Positions 6,890 through 15,154 of a stretch of 64,000 nucleotides of DNA are shown here, piece after piece. The stretch covers positions 36,566 through 100,565 of the forward strand of contig JAAHHJ010000021.1 in NCBI GenBank assembly GCA_010692425.1, read 5' to 3'. The position numbers and the translations under genes are program-made. Below the pieces are notes generated by a model, which worked only from the letters and a program-made list of their open reading frames with translations, was not told where the DNA came from and ran no database searches. The DNA is from Symploca sp. SIO3C6. GTDB lineage: Bacteria > Cyanobacteriota > Cyanobacteriia > Cyanobacteriales > Coleofasciculaceae. The first letter of the stretch is position 1; each line of letters begins with the position of its first letter.

Positions 6890-7615
6890 ATGACCATGGC
6901 CTCCGCTAAGATTCTTGTTGTGGATGATGACCCAGCAATCCGCAATTTAATTCAACGTTTTTTGAGTCAGAAAAACTATCAAGTCCAGTCTGCCCATAAT
7001 GGTAAGACTGCCCTGGAAGTTTTTGAGCAATTTAATCCAGATCTAGTAATTCTGGATGTGAATTTGCCTGACTCTCTGGGCTATAACCTTTGTAAGGAAA
7101 TGCAAAGCCGCACTGATGTCTTTGTCCTCTTTCTCACTAGTAGGTCAGATGCTGCTGACAAACGCCAAGGTTTTCAACAAGGTGGTGATGACTATATCAC
7201 TAAACCTTTCGATTTGCAGGAATTGGAAAACCGAGTTGGCGCAATTATGAGGCGTCGGCGGGTTGTTACTGCTACTGAACATCAGCGCTTAGTCTTCGAC
7301 GATTTGGTTATTGATCCAGGTCGTCGGGAAGTAACAATTGGAGAGGAGGTAGTACCTTTAACTGCCCTAGAATTTGATCTACTCCATTACCTAGCTTGCC
7401 ATCCAGGCAGGGTAATGCGTCGCTCAGAACTTATCCAAGAAGTCTGGGAGTATGACTATGTAGGAGATCAGAGGGTAGTTGATGTCCATATTGGTCAGAT
7501 TCGCCGCAAAATTGAATCTGATACTAGCCAGCCTTCTCTAATTCAAACTGTTCGGGGTGTTGGCTATAAATTTGAGGCTCCTGCCGATGATAAGAATGGA
7601 AAATCTAACTCCTGA
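6890..7615 (+). CDS. OmpR/PhoB-family response regulator
   Basis: Receiver domain (about 6-120) with acidic pair Asp12/Asp13 (ILVVDDDP), phospho-acceptor Asp56 (LVILDVNLP), Thr83 and Lys105 (DYITKPFD). A winged-helix DNA-binding domain follows (about 135-232) with the typical ending VVDVHIGQIRRKIE and IQTVRGVGYKFE. It should be a transcription factor controlled by phosphorylation. No histidine kinase gene is adjacent, as is usual in cyanobacteria. The frame stays open upstream to 6812 (alternative starts at 6812 and 6836). ATG at 6890 was chosen because the receiver domain begins here. It does not look like RpaA, RpaB or NblR. Confidence 0.9.
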   Translation: MTMASAKILVVDDDPAIRNLIQRFLSQKNYQVQSAHNGKTALEVFEQFNPDLVILDVNLPDSLGYNLCKEMQSRTDVFVLFLTSRSDAADKRQGFQQGGDDYITKPFDLQELENRVGAIMRRRRVVTATEHQRLVFDDLVIDPGRREVTIGEEVVPLTALEFDLLHYLACHPGRVMRRSELIQEVWEYDYVGDQRVVDVHIGQIRRKIESDTSQPSLIQTVRGVGYKFEAPADDKNGKSNS

Positions 7616-8044
7616 AATATTACAGAAAATGGAGCCAAGCCCAAGTGACTCATTTTAGGTTTGAAATATGTGCTTGACATAAAAAAACAGCAAAGCTCAA
7701 GCCCACCTCTTTTACCTCTTGTTAATCATGGGATAGAGTGGCGGCTAAAGCCGCCTTTAGGTTCAGTTTTAGGTTCAGGTAGATTTACCAATACCATCTC
7801 TAGGGATTTCAGTAGCAAATGTACCTAGTTTTTAGGTATATGACATTAACTCATTTCATTGCTTTGATGATTCATCCACAAAGAAAATTTGTTGTCTTTT
7901 GCCATATGCTGGTGTTGAGTGCTAAATCAACAACTAAACCAAAGCGAAACACCAACAGCTAAATCATCAGGGGCTGTTTGAGCTCAAACAACAAGTTAGC
8001 GGTATATCTAAATCATTCGTTATGTTCAAGACAGAGCCGAGGCT
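7616..8044. other. Convergent intergenic region
   Basis: Lies between the 3' ends of the response regulator and tatA. Apart from the GC-rich hairpin at 7740-7758, no gene or repeat was recognised. Confidence 0.4.
7740..7758. terminator. GC-rich hairpin, possible terminator
   Basis: GGCGGC-taaa-GCCGCC followed by TTT. The stem is strong but the T-tract is short. It lies between the convergent response regulator and tatA genes, as expected for a terminator. Confidence 0.45.
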
Positions 8045-8332
8045 TTAGCTCTGCCCAGAGGAAGTAGCAGTGTGGTTATTAGACTCAGTGCTAGCCGCTT
8101 CCCTTGCCGACACTTCCTCTGATTCTGGTAGCTTTGGTGTTGTTACTGCTTGTTCTAATTGTTGAGCCTCGCGCTTAAACTCGTTTTCAAACTCTTTGGA
8201 AGCGTCTTGAAAACCTCTAATTGCCTTGCCCAGACTTCGACCGATTTCCGGCAACTTTTTGGGGCCAAACACTAGTAGCGCTATGACTAAAATCAGTACC
8301 ATTTCCGGCAAACCGATACCAAAAACGTTCAC
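8045..8332 (-). CDS. tatA: Twin-arginine translocase subunit TatA/E
   Basis: 95 residues. A short N-terminal stretch MNVFGIGLPE leads into one transmembrane helix (MVLILVIALLVFGPKKLPEI), then the amphipathic helix with the FGPKKLPEIGRSLGKAIRGF signature, then a charged, low-complexity tail. This is the pore-forming TatA/E component of the twin-arginine pathway, which exports folded proteins across thylakoid and plasma membranes. The length is usual for the family. No tatC is in the window. A or B identity cannot be separated fully, but TatA/E is favoured by the conserved FGPKKLPE. Confidence 0.92.
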   Translation of the reverse strand: MNVFGIGLPEMVLILVIALLVFGPKKLPEIGRSLGKAIRGFQDASKEFENEFKREAQQLEQAVTTPKLPESEEVSAREAASTESNNHTATSSGQS

Positions 8333-8393
8333 TTGATGACCTCCTGCTATTTTTCTGTTAACTAATCTTGCCTCTTAAAGTATAGGACTTACA

Positions 8394-8415
8394 AAAAAAA
8401 CCCGGACTAGCCGGG
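8394..8415 (-). terminator. Intrinsic terminator of psbH
   Basis: Read on the minus strand: CCCGG-ctagt-CCGGG followed by at least seven T. It lies about 40 bases after the psbH stop and upstream of tatA, separating the two transcription units. Confidence 0.85.
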
Positions 8416-8451
8416 AACTTAAAGAGTAATTATAGTTTGAGGTTCACTATA

Positions 8452-8655
8452 CTATTGCCCTAAACTTCTCCAATCGACATCAATGCCACTGAGTACAATT
8501 GAAGAATTGTATAGTTGCAAAATAATCAACAAGAAGACGAAAAATAACCCTATAAAAACTGCCATCAGGGGCGTTGTACCCCAACCAGGAGAAACCTTAC
8601 CATATTCAGAATTAAGGGGTTTGAGAATATTTCCCAGTCGCGTTTGTATTGCCAT
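8452..8655 (-). CDS. psbH: Photosystem II protein PsbH
   Basis: 67 residues, the normal length for cyanobacterial PsbH. The N-terminus is [20 protein letters not shown], then [14 protein letters not shown], a single transmembrane helix (about 29-50) and a short lumenal tail. PsbH is a small thylakoid subunit of photosystem II near CP47, needed for PSII stability and QB-site function. It is divergent from psbN with an 82-bp gap, a common cyanobacterial arrangement, and has its own strong intrinsic terminator. Confidence 0.97.
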   Translation of the reverse strand: MAIQTRLGNILKPLNSEYGKVSPGWGTTPLMAVFIGLFFVFLLIILQLYNSSIVLSGIDVDWRSLGQ

Positions 8656-8737
8656 AGGTCAGCTATGATCTATTTCAATGAATTTTTGTAATGTTCTGTA
8701 ATATTATAGAGGAATAAGACTCATAGTTTATTTAAAC

Positions 8738-8869
8738 ATGGAAACCGCAACAGTTCTTAGCATTTCTATAGCTGCTATTGTGATCAGCATCACTGCCTTC
8801 TCCATCTACACCTCTTTCGGACCGCCTTCTACTCAATTGAGTGATCCCTTTGAGGATCATGAAGACTAG
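8738..8869 (+). CDS. psbN: PsbN protein
   Basis: A 43-residue ORF, METATVLSISIAAIVI at the N-terminus, then a transmembrane helix and the conserved tail FGPPSTQLSDPFEDHED. This is the canonical PsbN sequence and length. Despite its name, PsbN is not a stable PSII subunit but an assembly and repair factor in the thylakoid membrane. It is divergent from psbH and read from ATG at 8738, with a possible GAGG site further upstream at 8710. Confidence 0.97.
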   Translation: METATVLSISIAAIVISITAFSIYTSFGPPSTQLSDPFEDHED

Positions 8870-8880
8870 GATTTAGAGAG

Positions 8881-8917
8881 TAGGGGAGGGGGAAATGGGG
8901 AGATGAGAAGATGGGGA
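8881..8917. repeat. GGGGAGAT-type short tandem repeat
   Basis: Imperfect GGGGAGAT/GATGGGGA units, the reverse complement of the CTCCCCAT class, just after psbN. Confidence 0.75.
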
Positions 8918-9032
8918 AAATTGCATAGTTTTCTTCACACTAGAAGCAAGTACTATTTAGGCATAAAATTAAGTTTCACTTCCAATAAGGTAGGTAAACC
9001 CTTGTTTGTTGGTCAGCAGGTATGGTGCAGAC

Positions 9033-12000
9033 CTATTTCTTGCCAGGTGCTACCTTGAAACTAGCGATTTTCCAAGGTTCGACTTTGGTAATTTGTTCGC
9101 TAGGTGAAGTTTGTGAAAGAGGTATCACTCTCTCTAGTAAATCTACTTGATGGACTAAAGCTAACTCTAAATCACTCTCTAGCGAAAAGTTAGCTGATTC
9201 ACCATGGCATTCATAACAGCGTAAAATCCATTGTTTAGGGTGGTCTTGTGACTGTTTGAAGGCTTTCAAAATCAAGTTCTGAGCTGGTAAATCTAACAAT
9301 TTACCAATTGGTTGTAGTGATGCCTGACCAAATTCTAGAGGAGACCACAGCAACACCTGAAGTGGTAAATTTAATTCATAACCTTGGTGCACAGTACCTG
9401 CTCCTTGCCACCTGCCGCTGTGAGGATAGAGACCATAAGTAAATTGGTGAATACCTTGATCTGCATCTGGATCTGGCCAATTGGGACTGCGCAGTAAAGT
9501 CAGACGTAATTGGGAAGGTGTGGCATCATAGCCGTATTTGCAATCGTTGATTAAACTTACACCATAATCATACTCGGCAAGTTCTGCCCAACGCAGGGCT
9601 GGAACTTCCCATTTGGCTGCTTCAGCACTGGTTTGGGGTCGAGTAGAGCGAGATATGGCACCGTAGGCTGTTTCATAGGTAGCATAATCGGCGTTTAAGT
9701 TCAAGGGAAAAGCCGCTTTTACCAATACCTGGCGTGAGCGCCAGGTTGCAGTTGTGACAATTTTGAGGACTGGTGAATCGATACACAGTATGTAGTCTTG
9801 GCAAAACAGAGATTTTCCTAACTGGCGCACAACCCGGAGGCGCTGGCGCAAATAGCCTCGCTCTAACCACTTAATGGATTGCAGTTGAGTTGGGGGCAAG
9901 GGATGCTGAGCATAGTTGGGGTTAATATTCCAGGCATCCCAGTACTGTCCCTTGTCTTCAAAGGCTTGTAGTTGATTGCCTGCACCACTGAGAACTTCTC
10001 GCTGTCGGATTTTATCAAAAATGCTGCTTAAGTCTCCAGTATCAGGGTTAACAACTACCCGCAGCAACTCATTTTCTAGAACAAAATCGTGATTCAATTG
10101 TGGGTTTTGGCTTGTTCCCAGGCTACTACTTGGAAATGCTGATTGAGGATTTTGGTTGTCTTCTTTCAATCCAAAATCCGTTTGAGACAGCCAAAAGAGG
10201 CGATATCCTACAGAGGGGATATCTTTTGCCAGAAATAGCAGTTGGTTGTCTGCGCTAAGTTGGGATAGTATCTTTTGTCCTGAAAGGTCGTAAATTTCCC
10301 AATCTCGGCAGGAATCATGCTCAGTCTCGGAAACTGGTAAAGTGATGGCAACTAGTTCTGAGCGTTGCCAATTGAGGGAATTAAAAACGATAATTGGTTG
10401 TGCATTAAGTTGTCTCTTAAGATTATTTGCCTTGATTGGTGGTGCTGGTGGTATATTGATCTGGGAAGCGATCGCTCTCAAAGATTTGTCCAAGATTTCT
10501 AAACCAACTTGCTCCACTTCCTGCCAAGCCTGGTTAGCTTCAATAAATACTTCCCCAATTGATGTACCAGGTAGAATATCATGGAATTGATTAAATAAAA
10601 GCTTTTTCCAAGCTTCTTCGAGTTCAAGCTGGGGATAGCTAACTTCAGTTGCTATAGTTGCTAGAGAGGCGAATAATTCTGCTTGGTAAAGTAATGCCTC
10701 ACTACAGCGATTCCAGCGTTTTTGATCCGCGTGGGTAGTGTAGCAACCACGATGGAATTCCAGATATAGCTCATCATTCCAGACTGGAGCTGATTTTTGC
10801 GCAGCTGAAAATAAACTCTCCCCTTCTCCCCCTCTCCCCCTCTCCCCTTCTTCCTCCAATTCTCCTAATAATTGCTCACTAATCTGCTGCAAATATTCAG
10901 AGGCAGTAGTAAACTCTAGGAGTGGGAAGAATGGGGACTGTTGCCACCGGGAAGCTACTTCTAACATATCGCGAGTAGGTCCACCACCATGATCACCAAC
11001 GCCAGGAAGCCAGAAAGCTTCTTGGAGATGAGTTTGAGTTTCCCATTCAACGGCATAAGTTGCCATAGTAAGGGGATTAGTGTCCATGACGCCAGCGAGA
11101 TTGGGGGGAGATAGCAGACTAAAAATTTGGCTGCCATCAGGTGATTGCCACCAGAAGGCACCGTGGGGGAATTTAGTGGTATCATTCCAGTGAAGTTTCT
11201 GAGTAACGAAGTATTCAATTCCCCCTTGTTTAAGAATTTGTGGCAACTGCCAAGGGAAGCCAAAACTATCAGGAACCCAAGCTACCCTAGTATATAAACC
11301 AAATTTCTCTTGAGTATAGCGTTGGGCGTAGAGTATTTGCCGTACAATTGATTCCCCGTCAATCAGATTCAATTCTGGTTCGACCCACATTCCACCAACT
11401 ATTTCCCAGCGTCCTTGAGCTACTTGCTGTTTAATAGTTTTAAACAAGTCAGGGCGATGCTGCTCGATCCAAGCATAGAGTGCTGGCGTACTGTGACAAA
11501 ATGTGAGCTGGGGAAATTCTTGCTGTAGCTTTAATACTGATTCAAAGGTGCGCTGTGCCACTTGCCAGGTTTCGCTTACTGTCCATAGCCAAGCCATATC
11601 TAGGTGAGCATGACCTAGCATCTGAATACGGCGCTGTTTTAGTATATTTACGCTTTGTTTACCTACTAGCTGTTGCAAATTGTGGCGCAGTGTGGAGAGG
11701 GATTGGTTAAATTCTACTCGGCAGGGCAGAGTATCCCAATTAATCTGGGCTACAGCTGCTGCCATTTGCTCTAATTTATCTGGCTCAAAGGTTTTTAAAT
11801 ACTTTTGCAAGACAGCTAGTTCATCGGCAACAAAACCAGGCTCAAGATTATCACTTGATTGGTGCCATAGTTGGGAATTGACTTCGTAAATGCTGCCTGA
11901 GTTCATCAATCCACCAAGATCATGACTAGGACTGACAAGCCTCAAGGCTACTGCAATTTCTGCTGTGGGAACTACAGCTGAACTAAGTAGAACTCTAGCA

Positions 12001-12365
12001 GAAGAATCAAATAAATCTCCTGAGTGTACTAGCTTACCATTGACAAAAATTTGGGCATCTTCTGCCCACCACTTCAGTGCCAACCTTAAACTCAAACCCT
12101 CTAGAGGATAGCCTTTTAGACTTTGGGGAATAATAAATTTTTGAGCTAGCCACATTACCTGATGTCCGGCTGACCAAACTATATATCCTTTGCTATTGAG
12201 TTGGACAGTTGACCAGTTTTGCCATCGATGAGACTCTGTAGCAATAGTGATCGGGATGTATTGTTGATAGCATCGCCAGTTGGTCTGAACATCAACCTGA
12301 GTCAAGGAACGTAGCTTCTCAATTGCTCCAGATAAATATGCATATTGAGAATGGGGCAAGGGCAT
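9033..12365 (-). CDS. Alpha-mannosidase, GH38 family
   Basis: 1110 residues, usual for bacterial and Ams1-like GH38 enzymes. The zinc-binding signature GHAHLDMAWLW lies at 251-261 (H252, H254, D256), and the nucleophile Asp366 is in AWVPDSFGFPWQLP. Further GH38 landmarks are GGMWVEPELNL and WWQSPDGS. After the catalytic half come the central helical domain (FHRGCYTTHADQKRWNR) and C-terminal beta domains. It hydrolyses terminal alpha-mannose, probably from polysaccharide or glycans in the cytoplasm (no signal peptide seen). Residues about 503-517 (GELEEEGERGRGGEGE) are encoded by a CTCCCC microsatellite inserted in frame. It is divergent from psbN. Confidence 0.93.
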   Translation of the reverse strand: MPLPHSQYAYLSGAIEKLRSLTQVDVQTNWRCYQQYIPITIATESHRWQNWSTVQLNSKGYIVWSAGHQVMWLAQKFIIPQSLKGYPLEGLSLRLALKWWAEDAQIFVNGKLVHSGDLFDSSARVLLSSAVVPTAEIAVALRLVSPSHDLGGLMNSGSIYEVNSQLWHQSSDNLEPGFVADELAVLQKYLKTFEPDKLEQMAAAVAQINWDTLPCRVEFNQSLSTLRHNLQQLVGKQSVNILKQRRIQMLGHAHLDMAWLWTVSETWQVAQRTFESVLKLQQEFPQLTFCHSTPALYAWIEQHRPDLFKTIKQQVAQGRWEIVGGMWVEPELNLIDGESIVRQILYAQRYTQEKFGLYTRVAWVPDSFGFPWQLPQILKQGGIEYFVTQKLHWNDTTKFPHGAFWWQSPDGSQIFSLLSPPNLAGVMDTNPLTMATYAVEWETQTHLQEAFWLPGVGDHGGGPTRDMLEVASRWQQSPFFPLLEFTTASEYLQQISEQLLGELEEEGERGRGGEGESLFSAAQKSAPVWNDELYLEFHRGCYTTHADQKRWNRCSEALLYQAELFASLATIATEVSYPQLELEEAWKKLLFNQFHDILPGTSIGEVFIEANQAWQEVEQVGLEILDKSLRAIASQINIPPAPPIKANNLKRQLNAQPIIVFNSLNWQRSELVAITLPVSETEHDSCRDWEIYDLSGQKILSQLSADNQLLFLAKDIPSVGYRLFWLSQTDFGLKEDNQNPQSAFPSSSLGTSQNPQLNHDFVLENELLRVVVNPDTGDLSSIFDKIRQREVLSGAGNQLQAFEDKGQYWDAWNINPNYAQHPLPPTQLQSIKWLERGYLRQRLRVVRQLGKSLFCQDYILCIDSPVLKIVTTATWRSRQVLVKAAFPLNLNADYATYETAYGAISRSTRPQTSAEAAKWEVPALRWAELAEYDYGVSLINDCKYGYDATPSQLRLTLLRSPNWPDPDADQGIHQFTYGLYPHSGRWQGAGTVHQGYELNLPLQVLLWSPLEFGQASLQPIGKLLDLPAQNLILKAFKQSQDHPKQWILRCYECHGESANFSLESDLELALVHQVDLLERVIPLSQTSPSEQITKVEPWKIASFKVAPGKK
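10816..10852. repeat. CTCCCCCT microsatellite inside the mannosidase gene
   Basis: Four to five CTCCCC(C)T units lie within the GH38 coding sequence. Read on the minus strand they give the Glu/Gly/Arg-rich stretch GERGRGGEGE without breaking the frame. Confidence 0.9.
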
Positions 12366-12476
12366 GAGTTTTCCTAGTTAATTAGGTGTCGGATTTATGC
12401 CTTCTACATAAGTACTATAGGAGATTTTGTTATTTCAGTCATTTAGTAATTAGCTCTAAGTGCTCTAACTTTTTTC

Positions 12477-13241
12477 TTAAGATTCCTTATCTTCTTGTTG
12501 AGCAGAAGTTTGAGAATTGCCTGGAAGCTGTGTTCTAATCTGGGAGACTTTACCTTTAAATGTGTCACCTGCTGCTTGAGCTTTATCTTTAATCTGAGAG
12601 GTAACATCTTGAGTTTTGTCTTTAACCTGAGAAGCGACATTCTGAACCCCTCGCCCTACAGCTTCTAAATCCTCCACCGTCTTCTTATAATCTTTCTCTA
12701 TATACTCAGCGGCTTGATTTATTTTCTGGTTCAATCCTTGAGTGTAGGGCTGACTCTTTTGGATAACTGCATCAATGACAATTACGCGCTTTTTACCGAT
12801 GCTGGAAATCGCCACTGGTGGCAACAGGTAAATGCCGTCGATAAAACCTCGCCAGCCGTTAGAGGAAAATAAGTAGTTGAGTACACTACCTGTGTTTGGC
12901 TCGAGTAAATAGTCCAAAATTCTACCTACTTTGTTGCCACTATCTGTCCAAACTTCACAATCAATAGGCGAATCTAGAGGTTCAAGCTTTTCTGCGAAAG
13001 TTTCGCCTTGGTTGCCGTTGATCATAATACTGTCAGTGCCAATCGCCTCAACTTGCGCCCAAGTAAAGGATTTTTTCTTGCTGCCGAGGAATCCAGACTT
13101 GCAGGTTAAGCCTACTACTCGATGAGCTTGAGGATCCAGCAATAATTGAGCTACACGACCTATTTCTTCAGCAGTCTGCCGATCTAATACTAAGCGGTTG
13201 AGTAACTCACTTTGCTTCAAAGCTTCCAGTTGCTTAGACAT
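12477..13241 (-). CDS. PRC-barrel domain protein
   Basis: 254 residues with two PRC-barrel modules: about 10-85 (LVLDRQTAEEIGRVAQLLLD, then VVGLTCKSG) and 90-165 (DSGNKVGRILDYLLEPNTG). A helical, charged tail follows with repeated motifs VASQVKDKTQDVTSQIKDKA, resembling LEA/apolipoprotein-type amphipathic repeats. PRC barrels are small beta-domains found in photosynthetic reaction-centre H subunits and RNA-processing factors. In cyanobacteria this two-barrel form is uncharacterised. The tail suggests membrane-surface or stress association (inference). It is divergent from the LapA-like gene. Confidence 0.85.
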   Translation of the reverse strand: MSKQLEALKQSELLNRLVLDRQTAEEIGRVAQLLLDPQAHRVVGLTCKSGFLGSKKKSFTWAQVEAIGTDSIMINGNQGETFAEKLEPLDSPIDCEVWTDSGNKVGRILDYLLEPNTGSVLNYLFSSNGWRGFIDGIYLLPPVAISSIGKKRVIVIDAVIQKSQPYTQGLNQKINQAAEYIEKDYKKTVEDLEAVGRGVQNVASQVKDKTQDVTSQIKDKAQAAGDTFKGKVSQIRTQLPGNSQTSAQQEDKES

Positions 13242-13399
13242 TACACGCCTCTGTTTAGGTTATCCTAGTTAACATGCGTTGGGGTTCAGCGCTTGTTTTT
13301 TTAGTTGTTTAGTTGTATTTAGATTTTACTCTACAGTAAAATTCAGTAGCATCTCAGCCTCTTGTTGCCCAAGCAGTCTATATTTTCATTGGATTTTAA

Positions 13400-13765
13400 A
13401 TGCGACCATTAGTCTTGATTTTGGCTATAGTTGTGGTGGCTGCAACTGTGATCTTGGCAGTACAAAATCTGGCAACGGTATCCGTCTATTTTGTTGTTTG
13501 GCAAATAGAAGCTTCCTTAGCTGCGTTTCTACTGTTAACCTTAGCCGCAGGTTTCTTAGCTAGTTTCTTGCTATCAATGCCTACGGTAATTCAGAAAAAC
13601 TGGAAAATTGCCAATCATAAACAGAGGATTGTACAACTTGAAAAAGAATCAAACGAGATGATTGAAACTATCTCTGCCCAAAGAAAAAGGATAGAATACC
13701 TGGAAAAAAGTTTTCAACAAGAAATTGAGTCAACAAAATCAATTGAACCTAAACAAAAGCAGTAG
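13400..13765 (+). CDS. LapA-like (DUF1049) membrane protein
   Basis: 121 residues. Two transmembrane helices (about 4-23 and 38-60) flank VQNLATVSVYFVVWQIEAS, the typical LapA/DUF1049 spacing. A long coiled coil follows (KQRIVQLEKESNEMIETI, about 72-110). LapA-family proteins help lipopolysaccharide assembly control in enterobacteria. In cyanobacteria the family is widespread and unstudied. It probably sits in the plasma membrane with the coiled coil in the cytoplasm. Confidence 0.82.
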   Translation: MRPLVLILAIVVVAATVILAVQNLATVSVYFVVWQIEASLAAFLLLTLAAGFLASFLLSMPTVIQKNWKIANHKQRIVQLEKESNEMIETISAQRKRIEYLEKSFQQEIESTKSIEPKQKQ

Positions 13766-13785
13766 TAATTACACACAGGGTGTTA

Positions 13786-14124
13786 TTAAGTATTTTTACT
13801 CAGTAGGTGTTCAAACTCGATCCTCAATGATCTTAAATCAGCAACTCTTGCTACTAATATATTATCTTGACCAGCATCTTTAAGCCGCGTTTGCCAGTAG
13901 TGGATGTGTTCCGAGTGATTAACCCAAAACTGAATTACGGTGTCTACTACCTTATCAATTTCCCAACTTCTCTTGTGTGGTACATTCTCGATTGATTTGA
14001 TGAAAGCGTCGAGGGTGCATTGATTAGTACCCAAGTATTCAACACCCACGGCTGACTTTTTTTGCTGATGATTAAAAAAGTCTAGGACTGAAGAGATTCC
14101 TAAAAGTTCAAAGGTGTATTTCAT
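13786..14124 (-). CDS. Hypothetical protein
   Basis: 112 residues with no family I recognise. It is soluble and mostly helical (ESIENVPHKRSWEIDK-type segments, then VVDTVIQFWVNHSEHIHYW and LRSLRIEFEHLLS). Convergent with the LapA-like gene (20-bp gap). The composition is protein-like and like its neighbours, so I believe it is a real gene, but nothing points to a function. Confidence 0.6.
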   Translation of the reverse strand: MKYTFELLGISSVLDFFNHQQKKSAVGVEYLGTNQCTLDAFIKSIENVPHKRSWEIDKVVDTVIQFWVNHSEHIHYWQTRLKDAGQDNILVARVADLRSLRIEFEHLLSKNT

Positions 14125-14583
14125 TAGCTGTATGCTTCTCGATTGAAGAATTATAGCAGATTTTAATGAAAAGTCTTAATCAAAACTTAATCTATATTGA
14201 AACGTGCAAAAAACTGTCCTCCTTCTCAGACTACAACTGAGAATATTCTTTGAAGACTTTGCCTCTAAACTTAGAGACAACATATACGATGTCAATACAT
14301 ACTACTACATAAGTAGGTGGGCAAAAAAAGTTATAAAATAGCTGTTTGCGTAAACTATACGCAAATTAAGTATTTTTTGGGCACGGCTATAGTTTCAGCA
14401 AGAGCTAGGAGGGACTATCTTTGTTGACTCCCTCGGTATAGTAAGAGGGGTTAGGTTCAGTTTATCCCCTCAAACAAACATCGTTTGGTAAAGATTGAGG
14501 TCTAAAAGGAACTTCCAAAAAATAAAATAGCTGACTGAGTGAAAATGATAATCATTCTTACTAATTACCAATGGGGTTTTTGG
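14125..14583. other. Intergenic region with a Fur-box-like site
   Basis: No gene up to the likely start at 14584. A Fur-like palindrome lies near the end (14544-14556). Nothing else was recognised. Confidence 0.4.
14544..14556. promoter_or_regulatory. Fur-box-like palindrome
   Basis: AATGAT-A-ATCATT, a perfect 6-1-6 inverted repeat identical to the core of the classical Fur iron box. It lies 27 bases upstream of the favoured start codon at 14584, where binding could block transcription or initiation of the following gene. Confidence 0.5.
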
Positions 14584-14910
14584 ATGGTTTTACTATACCT
14601 AGATTTTTCCCGCTTACTGGCAGAGCGGGAACAGGCTTTGGTTAGGGAAGTAATCAAAGAAAGTACAAACTCTTTGTTTGGGATTGACCCAAGTAGTACT
14701 AAGATTAATTTTCTCAGCCCACCTGAGCAAAAAATTGCCTGTGCTAGAGTGACGTTTTTTATCCTTGGCTCCAGTGAAAATTCAATGCAATTGCGTAAGC
14801 GTCTGTTAGAGTTGGCGAATGCAACTATGTCTCAAAAGCTCATGGCTTATGGGATAGATTTTAAGATGCAGGAACCAACAATTTATGTAGAGTCACCAGT
14901 TACTATTTGA
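14584..14910 (+). CDS. Hypothetical protein
   Basis: 108 residues from ATG 14584 (MVLLYLDFSRLLAEREQALV). The frame is open back to a GTG at 14539, but that extension is coded by the Fur-like palindrome and looks non-genuine. It has an N-terminal helix rich in Glu/Arg, then beta-type segments (KIACARVTFFILGSS, LMAYGIDFKMQEPTIYVES). It looks like a small alpha/beta protein with no recognised family. If the upstream palindrome is a Fur site, it may be iron-responsive (inference). Confidence 0.55.
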   Translation: MVLLYLDFSRLLAEREQALVREVIKESTNSLFGIDPSSTKINFLSPPEQKIACARVTFFILGSSENSMQLRKRLLELANATMSQKLMAYGIDFKMQEPTIYVESPVTI

Positions 14911-14917
14911 AATTATC

Positions 14918-14988
14918 TTATTCAAAACCATGATTGGAAATAGTGCCATCAGGCATCAGAGCATCGCAGAGATTAGTACCGTTAAACT
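14918..14988 (-). pseudogene. C-terminal remnant of a pentapeptide-repeat gene
   Basis: The minus strand reads FNGTNLCDALMPDGTISNHG and ends at a stop at 14918. The MPDGTISN ending after N-x-x-N-L-x-x-A repeats is characteristic of cyanobacterial pentapeptide-repeat proteins. Upstream the frame is closed by a TAG within about 10 codons, so only the last pieces survive. Confidence 0.5.
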
Positions 14989-15154
14989 GAAGTTTAAACT
15001 AACGCACCCCTTCAGATAAACTATACGCTTTAGTACTTAACTGTGGCAAAACCTTTTGCCAGCGATACCCCAAAACTTGCGTGATAATAATAACAAAAAT
15101 TACTCGGTTATCTCTTAGTAGTGAGATTTACCTTCGGGTGTGAATCATAATTAT

